Source: Massilia sp. YIM B02443
Lineage (GTDB): Bacteria; Pseudomonadota; Gammaproteobacteria; Burkholderiales; Burkholderiaceae_D
Assembly: GCF_030411955.1 (NCBI RefSeq)
Contig: NZ_JASNRA010000023.1
Span: forward strand, 29,465-85,813
Reading direction: 5' to 3'
DNA length: 56,349 nucleotides
Part shown: piece by piece, positions 1-9,608 of the stretch
Position numbering within the stretch: the stretch's first letter is position 1
How the letters are laid out: every line of letters starts with the position of its first letter
Program-made: the position numbers and the translations under genes
The notes under the pieces: model-generated
Told to the model about the DNA's origin: nothing
Database searches by the model: none
The model's input: the letters and a program-made list of their open reading frames with translations, nothing else

Positions 1-76
1 CCGAGGGTGCGGGACTGGCGTGCGGCTGCGCTGGTCAGCCGACGGCTTTGCCGTTAGCCGGCCGTGTACATCGCGC

Positions 77-1543
<1,467 letters not shown>

Positions 1544-1598
1544 GGGTCTTTCGCTAACGGTTGGGATGAACGCTTCGGCGTGGTGCATGTCGCACCTG

Positions 1599-1628
1599 AT
1601 TGTAGCCTAACTACGGCGATTCTCTGAA
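1599..1628 (-). promoter_or_regulatory. Candidate zwf promoter with overlapping HexR-like box
   Basis: On the minus strand TTCAGA (1628-1623) and TACAAT (1604-1599) are separated by 18 bases, a plausible sigma70 promoter. The palindrome TGTAGCCTAACTACG (1601-1615, + strand) overlaps the -10. It resembles the TGTARTTWWWYTACA type of site bound by HexR, the RpiR-family repressor that senses KDPG and controls zwf in many proteobacteria. No hexR gene is in the window, so the regulator is inferred. Confidence 0.5.
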
Positions 1629-1663
1629 TAAGCTGACATGTCGCAGCATGGCATTGCAGGACG

Positions 1664-1688
1664 AAAAAAGGCCCGCACGCGGCGGGCC
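1664..1688 (-). terminator. Rho-independent terminator of the first TonB receptor gene
   Basis: A 7-bp stem GGCCCGC/GCGGGCC with a 5-base loop is followed, in the minus-strand direction, by six T residues. It lies 25 bases past the stop of the receptor gene and ahead of zwf, so it separates the two leftward units. Confidence 0.85.
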
Positions 1689-1712
1689 AGGAGAGCACTA
1701 CAGGAAGATCGG

Positions 1713-4661
1713 TCAGAACTTGTAACGCAGCCCGGCCAGGTATTCGCGCCCGGTCACGTTGTTCACCACCACGCTGTTGCGCGCCCGGCTGATGAACTGG
1801 TCGTTCTCCTCATTGGTCAGATTCACACCCTCCAGCGTGAACTCGAGCCGCTCGTTGACCTTGTACGAAATCGACAGGTCGACGTTGAAGGTCTCGTTCT
1901 TGCCCTCGACGTCATTGTTGTTCTGCCCCGGCACGCGGGTGATGAAGCCCGAACGCTTGGAACCCGACAGGCGCGCGCTGAACTTGCCGTCGTCATAGAA
2001 GAAGGTGGCGTTCCACGACTTCGGCGACAGGTTCAGCAAGTCGTCGGTGATGCTCTCGTTGCTGGTCGGCGAAACCGCGTAGTTGATCTTCGACGACACC
2101 TTGGTGTAGTTCAGCAGCGTGCCGAAGTTGCGGCCCCAGCCCGGCAGGAAGGTGAACGGCTGCTGCCAGTTGACCTCGAAACCTTTCAGCTTGCCACCGT
2201 CGGTATTCACCGGCTGCGTCAGCTGGAACATTTCCTCGCCCGTGAAGTTGGCCGGCAGCAGCGACAGCGGCAGGCCCGAGTCGCGGAAGGCGACGTTGGT
2301 GCGCAGGCTCTGGATGTAGGTGTCGATGTTCTTCTGGAACAGGCCCAGGCCGACGAAGGCCTTGTTCGAGAAGTAGTACTCGAAGCTGCTGTCGAAGGTC
2401 TTTGCGCGGAACGGTTTCAGGAATGGGTTGCCGGAGTTGATCGACAGGTTGCCGGTAGTGGCGATGCTGCCGCCCGGCGACAGGAAGCCCAGCTGCGGAC
2501 GGGTCATCACCTTGGCCGCGCCGAAGCGCACGATGAACGCGTCGGTGACATTCGCCGCCACGTTGAACGACGGCAGGGTGTCCTTGTAGTCGTGCTCGAC
2601 CTTGACGGCGGTGCCGCCGCCGGCCGCCTGGTAGCCGATGGTTTCCAGTTCGGTCTTCACGTGGCGCACGCCGAAGTTGCCGCGCAGCGGGATGTTCCAC
2701 AAATCGGTGCGGAATTCGCCCATCAGGTAGATGCCATTCGATTTCTCGGTGACCGAGCGGTTGTTGCCGCGCGCATTGCCGTTCTCGATCGACGACAGCG
2801 TGAAGTCGCCGGGACCGCCCGCCGGGCCGCTCTTGATGCAGTTGCAGTAGATGTCGTAGGCGGCGGCGATCGCCTGCAGGTTCGGCACCACCCAGCCGGT
2901 GGCGTTCCCGGCCGGCATGCCGAGGTTGCTGCCGAAGCCGGTTAGATTGGTGGTCAGACCCGTGGCGCCGGCCGGCGGGGCGAAGATGGTGTCGTTCTGG
3001 TTGACGCGGCGGAACTCGTAGGTATCCGAGCTGTACTTTTTCGAATTGACGCCGCCCTTGAAGGTCAGCGCTTCGCTGGCTTCCCACGCCAGGTCGAACT
3101 GGCCGACGTTGTTGACGTTGTCGGTGCCTTGCGGACGGATGCGGATTTCGCTGGTGGTGGTGTTCGGCACCGTGGTCGGCTGGGCGCCGCTGGCCACCTG
3201 CGGCACGCCGATCAGGCCCATGCCGCTGCCGTTGACGTCGATCGGGTAGGTAATCACCGGACGGCGGTCGCTGCCGCGGAAGTCGATGGCGTAGCCGTCG
3301 ACGTTGAGCGCATCGAGCGTCACCGTGGTCTGGATCGGATTGCGGAACTTGGATTCGGCGCGGCCGTACTTGGCGCTGAAGCTCAGGGTGTCGCTCAGCT
3401 TGTGTTCCAGCGTCAGGGTCGGCTGGGTGAAGGTGGTCTTCAGTTCGTCGAAGCGCTGCTCGGAGCGCAGGTCGACGTTATTGTAGCGGCCGTACAGCAG
3501 CTGGCCGCTCGGCGAATACTCGGCTTCCAGCACGCCGACCTGCGGCTTGCCGCCCTGGCTGCCGCTGCGGCTGAACGAGGTCGCCTGCAGGAAGTCTTCC
3601 TGGCGCGTCGCGTCCAGCTTCGAGTACAGCATGTCGAAGGTGAGCAGGGTGCCGCGCTGCGGGCGCCATTGCACCGAGCCGGTCAGGCCCAGGCGGTCCT
3701 GGTCGTGGGTCAGGCGGCCGTAGCGCGGCAGGCGCGGGTGGAAGTTGTTCGGGTCGCTGGCGGCGTTGTAGGCGGCGATGTTCTGCGGCGTGCCCGGCAG
3801 ACGCTCGGCGCCTTGCGCGGCCGGGCCGCAGGTGGTCGCGGTCGAGTTGCTCGGGTTGGCGGTCACGCCCTGTGGCGCGCACCAGCCGCCGGAGGATGGA
3901 CCGTTATCCCAGCGCACCGTGCTGAAGCCGTCTTCCAGCACGCGGCGCTTGGAGAAGGCGCCCGAGACCAGCACGCCCAGTTTGCGGTCGAAGAAGGTGT
4001 CCGACACCATGAAGGCGATGCGCGGATCGGTCTTTTTCGAGCCGTCGTTGTACTTGCCCTTGACGGCGATGGTGGCGTTGCGGCCGCGCAGGTCGAACGG
4101 GCGCAGCGTCTGCAGGTCGACGGTGGCGCCGAGCGAGCCTTCGTCGACGTCGGCCGACGAACTCTTGCGCACGGTGAGCGAGCTGAACAGTTCGGAGGCG
4201 AACACGTTGAAGTCGAAGCCGCGGCCGCGGTTGGTGCCGCCCGAGCTGTCGGTGCCGCCGGTGGTGGCCAGGCCCTCGATGCCGTTGATGCGCACCCGGG
4301 TAAAGTCCTGGCCCAGGCCGCGCACCGTGATGTTGCGGCCTTCGCCGGCGTCGCGGTCGATCACCACGCCCGGCACTCGCTGCAGCGATTCTGCAAGATT
4401 AGTGTCAGGAAACTTGCCCATGTCTTCGGACTTGATCACGTCGACGATGCCGTTTTCCTGGCGCTTGGCGTTCAGGGCGCTTTCCAGCGAGGCGCGCAGG
4501 CCGGTCACCACCACGGTCTGGGCGTTGCCCGGGGCGGCGGCCGGGGAAGCTTGCACCTCCTGGGCGAAGGCGGGGCCGAGCGAGAGCGCCGAGATGGAAG
4601 CGGTGCCGAGCAGGCACAGGGTAAGTTTGCGCAGCGTTGCGCGCGGGGCGGGTTGGGTCAT
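1713..4661 (-). CDS. TonB-dependent receptor, carbohydrate-uptake type (TonB-Xanth-Caul subfamily)
   Basis: Outer-membrane active transporter of 982 residues. The N-terminus is a signal peptide ending in GPAFAQ. The plug domain follows (VVVTGLRASLESALNAKRQ, then SEDMGKFPDTNLAESLQRVPGV), typical of the TonB-Xanth-Caul subfamily that serves plant polysaccharide loci. The rest is a beta-barrel ending in LAGLRYKF with the terminal aromatic expected of outer-membrane proteins. The start at 4661 is chosen because GGAGACAGC directly precedes the ATG and the signal peptide begins there. Next to a GH28 and downstream of three copies of the locus operator, it most likely imports pectic oligogalacturonides; the exact ligand is inferred from context. 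Confidence 0.93.
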   Translation of the reverse strand: MTQPAPRATLRKLTLCLLGTASISALSLGPAFAQEVQASPAAAPGNAQTVVVTGLRASLESALNAKRQENGIVDVIKSEDMGKFPDTNLAESLQRVPGVVIDRDAGEGRNITVRGLGQDFTRVRINGIEGLATTGGTDSSGGTNRGRGFDFNVFASELFSSLTVRKSSSADVDEGSLGATVDLQTLRPFDLRGRNATIAVKGKYNDGSKKTDPRIAFMVSDTFFDRKLGVLVSGAFSKRRVLEDGFSTVRWDNGPSSGGWCAPQGVTANPSNSTATTCGPAAQGAERLPGTPQNIAAYNAASDPNNFHPRLPRYGRLTHDQDRLGLTGSVQWRPQRGTLLTFDMLYSKLDATRQEDFLQATSFSRSGSQGGKPQVGVLEAEYSPSGQLLYGRYNNVDLRSEQRFDELKTTFTQPTLTLEHKLSDTLSFSAKYGRAESKFRNPIQTTVTLDALNVDGYAIDFRGSDRRPVITYPIDVNGSGMGLIGVPQVASGAQPTTVPNTTTSEIRIRPQGTDNVNNVGQFDLAWEASEALTFKGGVNSKKYSSDTYEFRRVNQNDTIFAPPAGATGLTTNLTGFGSNLGMPAGNATGWVVPNLQAIAAAYDIYCNCIKSGPAGGPGDFTLSSIENGNARGNNRSVTEKSNGIYLMGEFRTDLWNIPLRGNFGVRHVKTELETIGYQAAGGGTAVKVEHDYKDTLPSFNVAANVTDAFIVRFGAAKVMTRPQLGFLSPGGSIATTGNLSINSGNPFLKPFRAKTFDSSFEYYFSNKAFVGLGLFQKNIDTYIQSLRTNVAFRDSGLPLSLLPANFTGEEMFQLTQPVNTDGGKLKGFEVNWQQPFTFLPGWGRNFGTLLNYTKVSSKINYAVSPTSNESITDDLLNLSPKSWNATFFYDDGKFSARLSGSKRSGFITRVPGQNNNDVEGKNETFNVDLSISYKVNERLEFTLEGVNLTNEENDQFISRARNSVVVNNVTGREYLAGLRYKF

Positions 4662-4746
4662 GCTGTCTCCATGCGTTTTTGTCGGGGCGGTGTGAAGCCG
4701 GTGCCGCAATAACTTGCTTTTATTACTGTTTTTATTGCTTGAGTTC

Positions 4747-4832
4747 TGGTCGGGCCAGTTTTGGAATTCTATGGCAACTTTATGAGTTTTGGTCAGGCCA
4801 GATGAAAAATATTTACGCTACTGGCCTGACCT
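4747..4832 (-). promoter_or_regulatory. Three candidate FadR-type operator sites upstream of the first TonB receptor
   Basis: Three near-palindromes lie in the 179-base gap between the receptor start and the GH28 stop: TGGTCGGGCCA (4747-4757), TGGTCAGGCCA (4790-4800) and, on the other strand, AGGTCAGGCCA (4822-4832). They fit the consensus TGGYYNRRCCA seen at other promoters of the locus and resemble the TGGTNNNACCA half-site layout of FadR-family GntR regulators. The gap is unusually AT-rich for this DNA, as expected of a promoter. Confidence 0.65.
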
Positions 4833-4840
4833 GTCGCCAA

Positions 4841-6706
4841 TCAGGTCTTTTTGTTGAGAACCTGGTTGTAGCGTTTGCCCGCGATGGTGACGTTGTCCAG
4901 CGTGATGTCGACGGCGTTATGCACGAACCACGGCTTGTCCGCGTTGCGCGGCGTGCCGAAATCGGAATCGCTGATGCGCACGCGCGAGATCGGCAGGATC
5001 GGGGTGCCGGCCTTGCCGTTGAAGCTCGACGCCACCGGTCCCAGCAGCACGAAAGCCTGGTAGCACGAGAAGCTGCCCTTGCCGGTGTCGACGTTGGAGG
5101 TGCGCACGTTGCGGATGTCGATGTCCGACACCTGCGGCGGCCGGATGCGCATGGTGTCGTCGCCCGGCACATAGTCGCAGTCGATGGTGACGATGGCGCC
5201 GGCGCTGGAGGCCACCGGTTCCCTGATCTCGTGTGCGCCCGCCAGCGGCTTGTACAGCCCCGGCTCCAGCGCCACGCCATGCGGCAGCGTCACGTCGCGC
5301 ACGTACAGGTGGCGCAGGAAGCCGCCGCGGTTCATATTGGTCTTGAGCCGGATCGCCGTGTTCAGCGGATCGTCCTTCCAGTGCGTGTTGCGGAACTCGA
5401 GCTTCTCGGCATACACGTGCTCGATGCCGCCCGCCATCTCGCTGCCCAGGGTTACGCCACCATGGCCGCTGTTCATCACGCAGTTGCGGATCACCACGTT
5501 GCGCGTGGCGCCGCGGCCGGTGTCCAGGTTCTTGCCGGCCTTGATCGCGATGCAGTCGTCGCCGTTGTTGAACTGGCAGTCGTCGACCAGCACGCCGTCG
5601 CAGCTCTCCGGGTCGAAGCCGTCGCTGTTCGGGCCCAGGCTTTCCATGTTGACGCGCCGGATCAACAGGTCCTTGCAGTCGACCGGATGGTGCAGCCAGA
5701 ACGGCGCGGCATTCACCTGGTAACCCTGCAGCAGCACCTTGTTGCAGCCGATCAGTTCGATCATGCAGGGACGCAAAAAGTGGCCGTGGCCGAACACGCG
5801 CCGGGTCGCCGGCACGCCGGCCTCGGACAGCGCCGGCAGGTAGCGCGAGTCGGTCTGCCAGCGGTCGCCTTGTCCCTGGATGCTGGCCTGGCGCCGCGCG
5901 TCGATGCCGGGCGCCACCTTGTCGAGCGCCGGGTTGTTCGGGTTGGGGTAGACTTCGGTGCGCTTGCGTACCGGCTTGCCGCGGCCCTTCCAGTCCCACC
6001 AGCATTCGGGTCCTTCGGCGAAGCCCGGCTCGAACGGCACGCCGCCCTGGCCGTTCAGGATGCTGGTCCAGTCCTCGCCGGTGAGCGCGATATTGCTCTG
6101 GTTGATGGCGTACACCATCGGCGAATAGTTCAGGCAATCGTTGCCCTGCCAGCGCGACAGCACCAGCTTGCCGTTGGCGCCGCAATCGTGCTCTCCGTGG
6201 CGCGCGTAGTGGGCCGGATTCGCCGCGAAGTGCACGCGCGCGCCGGCCGCCAGGTGCACGTGCACGTTCGAGCGCAGCACGATCGGGCCGGCGCAGTACC
6301 ACTCTCCCTTCGGGATCAGCACGCGGCCGCCGCCCCTGGCGTGGCAGGCGGCGATGGCGGAGGCGATCGCCGGGTAGCAGTCGGGCGAATTCGGGGCCGG
6401 CGTGTGCAGCGTGCCCTCGACCAGCGACGCGACCTGGCCCTTCACCTGCACCAGCGTGCACGGCTTGGCGCCGTGGGCCGTGATCGGGAAGTCCTCGTTG
6501 CGGAAGGCGAGCGGCGTGGCGAAGCGGGCGACGATGTCGGCGGCGCGCTTCCACGGGTCCGGATTGGCGCCACTGGCGACGGCAGCGGCAGCGGCGGCTG
6601 CGCCGTCCTGGGCCTGGGCCGCGCGATGCAAACCAAGCCCGGACAGCACCAGCGAGGCGGCGGGAACGGAGCGCAGCAGCGCGCGGCGTTTAGGGTGAAA
6701 AGACAT
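4841..6706 (-). CDS. Glycoside hydrolase family 28 (polygalacturonase-like)
   Basis: Predicted exported pectinase of 621 residues that would hydrolyse alpha-1,4-galacturonosyl linkages. A signal peptide with twin arginines (residues 7-8) and a hydrophobic core ends near AAQAQ. The right-handed beta-helix carries the GH28 signatures NSDGFD (360-365, canonical NTDG), NGDDC (381-385, the two catalytic Asp), SGHGG (413-417, catalytic His) and RLK (453-455, canonical RIK). At over 600 residues it is longer than typical polygalacturonases, with extra sequence before the catalytic motifs. AAGGA precedes the ATG at 6706. It is the last gene of the GH105-DUF4861-GH28 operon, with an 8-base spacer to the gene before it. 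An exo-acting or rhamnogalacturonan specificity is equally possible. Confidence 0.93.
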   Translation of the reverse strand: MSFHPKRRALLRSVPAASLVLSGLGLHRAAQAQDGAAAAAAAVASGANPDPWKRAADIVARFATPLAFRNEDFPITAHGAKPCTLVQVKGQVASLVEGTLHTPAPNSPDCYPAIASAIAACHARGGGRVLIPKGEWYCAGPIVLRSNVHVHLAAGARVHFAANPAHYARHGEHDCGANGKLVLSRWQGNDCLNYSPMVYAINQSNIALTGEDWTSILNGQGGVPFEPGFAEGPECWWDWKGRGKPVRKRTEVYPNPNNPALDKVAPGIDARRQASIQGQGDRWQTDSRYLPALSEAGVPATRRVFGHGHFLRPCMIELIGCNKVLLQGYQVNAAPFWLHHPVDCKDLLIRRVNMESLGPNSDGFDPESCDGVLVDDCQFNNGDDCIAIKAGKNLDTGRGATRNVVIRNCVMNSGHGGVTLGSEMAGGIEHVYAEKLEFRNTHWKDDPLNTAIRLKTNMNRGGFLRHLYVRDVTLPHGVALEPGLYKPLAGAHEIREPVASSAGAIVTIDCDYVPGDDTMRIRPPQVSDIDIRNVRTSNVDTGKGSFSCYQAFVLLGPVASSFNGKAGTPILPISRVRISDSDFGTPRNADKPWFVHNAVDITLDNVTIAGKRYNQVLNKKT

Positions 6707-6714
6707 GGGATTCC

Positions 6715-7950
6715 TTACGGTTGTCGTGCGAGGGTGACGCGCACCGGGCTGGCGTCGCGGGCAGCCATGTCCTGCGTGACCTGGGTCCACCTGGCGCGGC
6801 TGGTGATCTCGCCGGCCCGGCTCCAGGCGCCGCCGGCGTAGTAGCGCAGCGGCTGGCCGGGCGTGGCCTTGGCCACGATCAGTTCATTCAGGGCGTCCTG
6901 GGCGAAGCCTTCGGCCGACGGCAGCACGACCGCGGTGCCGAAGGCGTCGTTGCTCTTCTGTTCGACCCACTGCAGCAGCACCTTGCCTTCGCGCACGGTC
7001 TGGATCTTCGGTTCCTGGCCCTTGTCGCCCGGGGTCTTGTTGAGGCCGATGGCGACGGTCAGCGGCGCATTGTCGCCGGCGCCCGTGGTGAAGGTGCTGT
7101 CGATGCGATCGAGCCAGTGGCCGGCATCGACCGTGAAGCGCTTGACTTCACTGACCTGGCGTCCGCCCGCGTCCCACGGCGCGTAGTGCAGCTCGAACAC
7201 GGCGCGGATCGGGCCGTTGGCCAGGATCTTGTAGCTGGCGTAGTTCACGCCGGTGTGCAGCGTCTTGCCGTCCCACACGCCGCTGCCGCCGGCGCCGCGC
7301 GACTTGCCGACGTTGTACATGTCCATGCCTTCGCCCTGGTCCTTGTGGTAGTGGTCATGGCCCTTGTTGTACCAGCGGTCGACGATCGGGTAGTCGACCC
7401 GCTTGAACCAGATATCCAGGCCACTGGTCACCAGCACTTCCTTGACCACGCCGGCCGGTGCCGGTGCTGCCAGGGCCGGGCCGTAGGTGCGGTGCGCGAT
7501 CTTGTCGTTCTCCCACGCGAAATCGTCGAGCCGTTCCGGCACCTGGCGTGCGAACGCTTTGATCGGGAACGGCGGCGCCACGCCATCGATGCGCTCGATG
7601 GTGAAGCCGGCGCTCTTTTCGCCGGCGGCGAAGCTGTGCTGGAACAGCAGCTCGCCGTAGGCGATGCCTTCGTTCTTCGGGTCTTTCGCCTGCGGCGCGA
7701 TGTTGGTCACCTGGTGCGGCAGCACGCGGCCGGATGCGTCCTTGACCGCGATCTTCTGGATCATGGCGCCGGGCAGGGCGGCGTTGACGTCCTTCCATGG
7801 GATCGAAATGGTTTCGGACGGGCGCGCGATGGACAGGTCGTGCTGCACGGTGACCGCGACGCGGTCGCCCGCGAACGCCGCTTGCGCGCCGAGGGCGAGC
7901 GGCGCCCCCAGCAAGGTGGCCAGCGCCGCTGCCATTGAAAGTCGTTGCAT
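6715..7950 (-). CDS. DUF4861 family secreted protein of unknown function
   Basis: A 411-residue protein with an N-terminal signal peptide (MQRLSMAAALATLLGAPLALG, predicted cleavage near AAFAG). The body looks like the DUF4861 family: an N-terminal beta-rich segment (SIPWKDVNAALPGA), a conserved His/Asp-rich stretch KGHDHYHKDQGEGMDMYNVG, and a galactose-mutarotase-like beta-sandwich style (NGPIRAVFELHYAPWD). No catalytic activity is established here. It sits in one operon between an unsaturated uronyl hydrolase and a GH28, with spacers of 8-12 bases, so a role in the periplasmic breakdown of decorated pectic oligosaccharides is likely but inferred. Confidence 0.8.
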   Translation of the reverse strand: MQRLSMAAALATLLGAPLALGAQAAFAGDRVAVTVQHDLSIARPSETISIPWKDVNAALPGAMIQKIAVKDASGRVLPHQVTNIAPQAKDPKNEGIAYGELLFQHSFAAGEKSAGFTIERIDGVAPPFPIKAFARQVPERLDDFAWENDKIAHRTYGPALAAPAPAGVVKEVLVTSGLDIWFKRVDYPIVDRWYNKGHDHYHKDQGEGMDMYNVGKSRGAGGSGVWDGKTLHTGVNYASYKILANGPIRAVFELHYAPWDAGGRQVSEVKRFTVDAGHWLDRIDSTFTTGAGDNAPLTVAIGLNKTPGDKGQEPKIQTVREGKVLLQWVEQKSNDAFGTAVVLPSAEGFAQDALNELIVAKATPGQPLRYYAGGAWSRAGEITSRARWTQVTQDMAARDASPVRVTLARQP

Positions 7951-7962
7951 GGTTCCCCCGGA

Positions 7963-9369
7963 TCAGTGGTGTTCGCGGTAGTCGGTGGTCCCGCCCTTGG
8001 GCAGGTAGTGATAGGTACGCACCTTGTGCTGGATCTCGAACTGCGGATTCGTCACCAGGCGGATGATCTCGGCGCCGGCCAGCAGCATCGGGCCGTAGCC
8101 GTGCAGGGCGTCGACGCTGGTCGGGCGGTGGTAGTAATAGACCATGTCGCTGGCCAGGGTGGTGCCGACGCAGGTGCCTTCGACCTGGCCCAGCGCAGTA
8201 ATCCGCGTGCTCAAGGCGTTCCAGCCGGTTTGCGCGATCGAGCCATAGGTGGTGGCGCTGATCCAGCCTTCGTTCACCGCGTGCGCGAACACATAGGTGA
8301 AGATGGCGCTGGCCGAGGTCTCCAGATACGAGTCGTTCCGGTCCAGCATCTGGTGCCACAGGCCGCTGCCGCTTTGCAGTTCGGCGATGCCTTTCAGCGA
8401 AGCGCGCAGCTGCGCCAGCACTTTCGGGTAGCCCGGATGGTCTTTCGGCAGCACGTCGAGCAGGTCGGACATGGCCAGCACCGCCCAGCCATTGGCGCGC
8501 GCCCAGTAAAAGCGTGGCGCATCCGGGTGATTCGCGTGCCAGCCGTGGGTGTAGAGGCCCAGCTGCGGATTGAACATGCGGCTCGACATGCCGATCACGT
8601 TGTTGACGGCGTCATCGAAGTGCTCGCGCTTGCCGGTGAGGCGTCCCATCTCGGCCAGCGCCGGGATCGACATGTACATGTCGTCGGCCCACAGCGAGAC
8701 TTCCTGCGGACGCTTGCGCGCCATGGTGCCGTCTTCCAGGCGGAACTGGCGCTTGGCCACCCAGTCGCTGCAGGTGTCGATCATCTGCTTCAGGTCCGGG
8801 CCGACCCTGGCCAGGCGCGCCCGGATCAGGGCCGCGCACATCGAGCCGCTGTCGTCGAGCGAGCGCGGATCGAGGAAGCGCGAGAAGCTGTTGGCGCGCT
8901 CCAGCTTGAACTTCTGTTCCTGGGCGCGGAAGTAAGGGAGGGTGTCGTTGAAGAACTGGAAGTGACGACGCGTCATGCCGGTGAAGCCGGCGTCGCCGGT
9001 AACCTGGGCCGCCTTGAGCAGGCCCGAATGGACCACGCCCATCTCGTACACCTGGATGCCGTAGTCGCCCGCGCTCTTCTCGAAGACGGCGTCCGCGACC
9101 GGGTTCTTCATGTCGGTGATCGGCTGGCCGCTCTTCTTGCCGACGATGCGGGTCGGCGTGGCGCGGTCCATGAAGCCCCGGATCGCCTGCAGCTGGGCCG
9201 TGACTTCGGCCACCACCGGCTTTTTATACGGGATCGGATAGGTGCCTTCGCCCGGGTCGCCCAGGTTGCTGTTGTCGGGATTACGGTACTTGCCCTCGGC
9301 CAGGGCGGGTCCGCAGGCGAGCGCGCAGCCGAGCAGGGCTGCAAGCAGGTGCAGTGTGGGGCCTTTCAT
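7963..9369 (-). CDS. Unsaturated glucuronyl/rhamnogalacturonyl hydrolase (GH88/GH105)
   Basis: A 468-residue (alpha/alpha)6-barrel enzyme with a signal peptide (MKGPTLHLLAALLGCALACG). It would remove the 4,5-unsaturated uronic acid left at the non-reducing end by pectate or rhamnogalacturonan lyases. Family features visible are LDDSGSM (171-177), SLWADDMYMS (225-234, with the catalytic Asp pair) and WARANGWAVLAMSDLLDVLP. It is the first gene of the leftward operon with DUF4861 and GH28; its promoter faces garD across a 239-base divergent region holding two strong operator copies. The extra N-terminal stretch GKYRNPDNSNLGDPGEG is typical of secreted members. Substrate preference cannot be decided from sequence. 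Confidence 0.92.
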   Translation of the reverse strand: MKGPTLHLLAALLGCALACGPALAEGKYRNPDNSNLGDPGEGTYPIPYKKPVVAEVTAQLQAIRGFMDRATPTRIVGKKSGQPITDMKNPVADAVFEKSAGDYGIQVYEMGVVHSGLLKAAQVTGDAGFTGMTRRHFQFFNDTLPYFRAQEQKFKLERANSFSRFLDPRSLDDSGSMCAALIRARLARVGPDLKQMIDTCSDWVAKRQFRLEDGTMARKRPQEVSLWADDMYMSIPALAEMGRLTGKREHFDDAVNNVIGMSSRMFNPQLGLYTHGWHANHPDAPRFYWARANGWAVLAMSDLLDVLPKDHPGYPKVLAQLRASLKGIAELQSGSGLWHQMLDRNDSYLETSASAIFTYVFAHAVNEGWISATTYGSIAQTGWNALSTRITALGQVEGTCVGTTLASDMVYYYHRPTSVDALHGYGPMLLAGAEIIRLVTNPQFEIQHKVRTYHYLPKGGTTDYREHH

Positions 9370-9476
9370 GTGTCTCCAATCGCTTTGTTGTGTTACCGGA
9401 TATCGGTACTGCTTTTCTTGTGATGCAGGTTTTGCCAGCGCCCGGGTGGTCCCGTGGTCGCCGTGTTATTGCGTTT

Positions 9477-9528
9477 TGGTCAGGCCATTCTAATTTGGTC
9501 CGGCCAAAATCGCAAGGTGGACTAGCCG
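9477..9528. promoter_or_regulatory. FadR-type operators in the divergent GH105/garD promoter
   Basis: TGGTCAGGCCA (9477-9487) and TGGTCCGGCCA (9496-9506) are spaced 19 bases start to start. The second lies within the longer near-palindrome TTTGGTCCGGCCAAA. A weaker third copy is TGGACTAGCCG (9518-9528). Their place in the 239-base gap suits joint control of the leftward hydrolase operon and the rightward catabolic operon. Confidence 0.68.
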
Positions 9529-9608
9529 CATTCGATTTATTTATGGCATACTAAAAATGAACCGTTGAATCTCCCAACTCACACAAGCCAACCGACAGGC
9601 CAAGAAAC

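Noticed and set aside
3129..4712. Long plus-strand open frame opposite the first TonB receptor
   Set aside because: Shadow of the receptor; His/Val/Ala-rich low-information sequence without motifs. The same holds for many long frames opposite other genes here.
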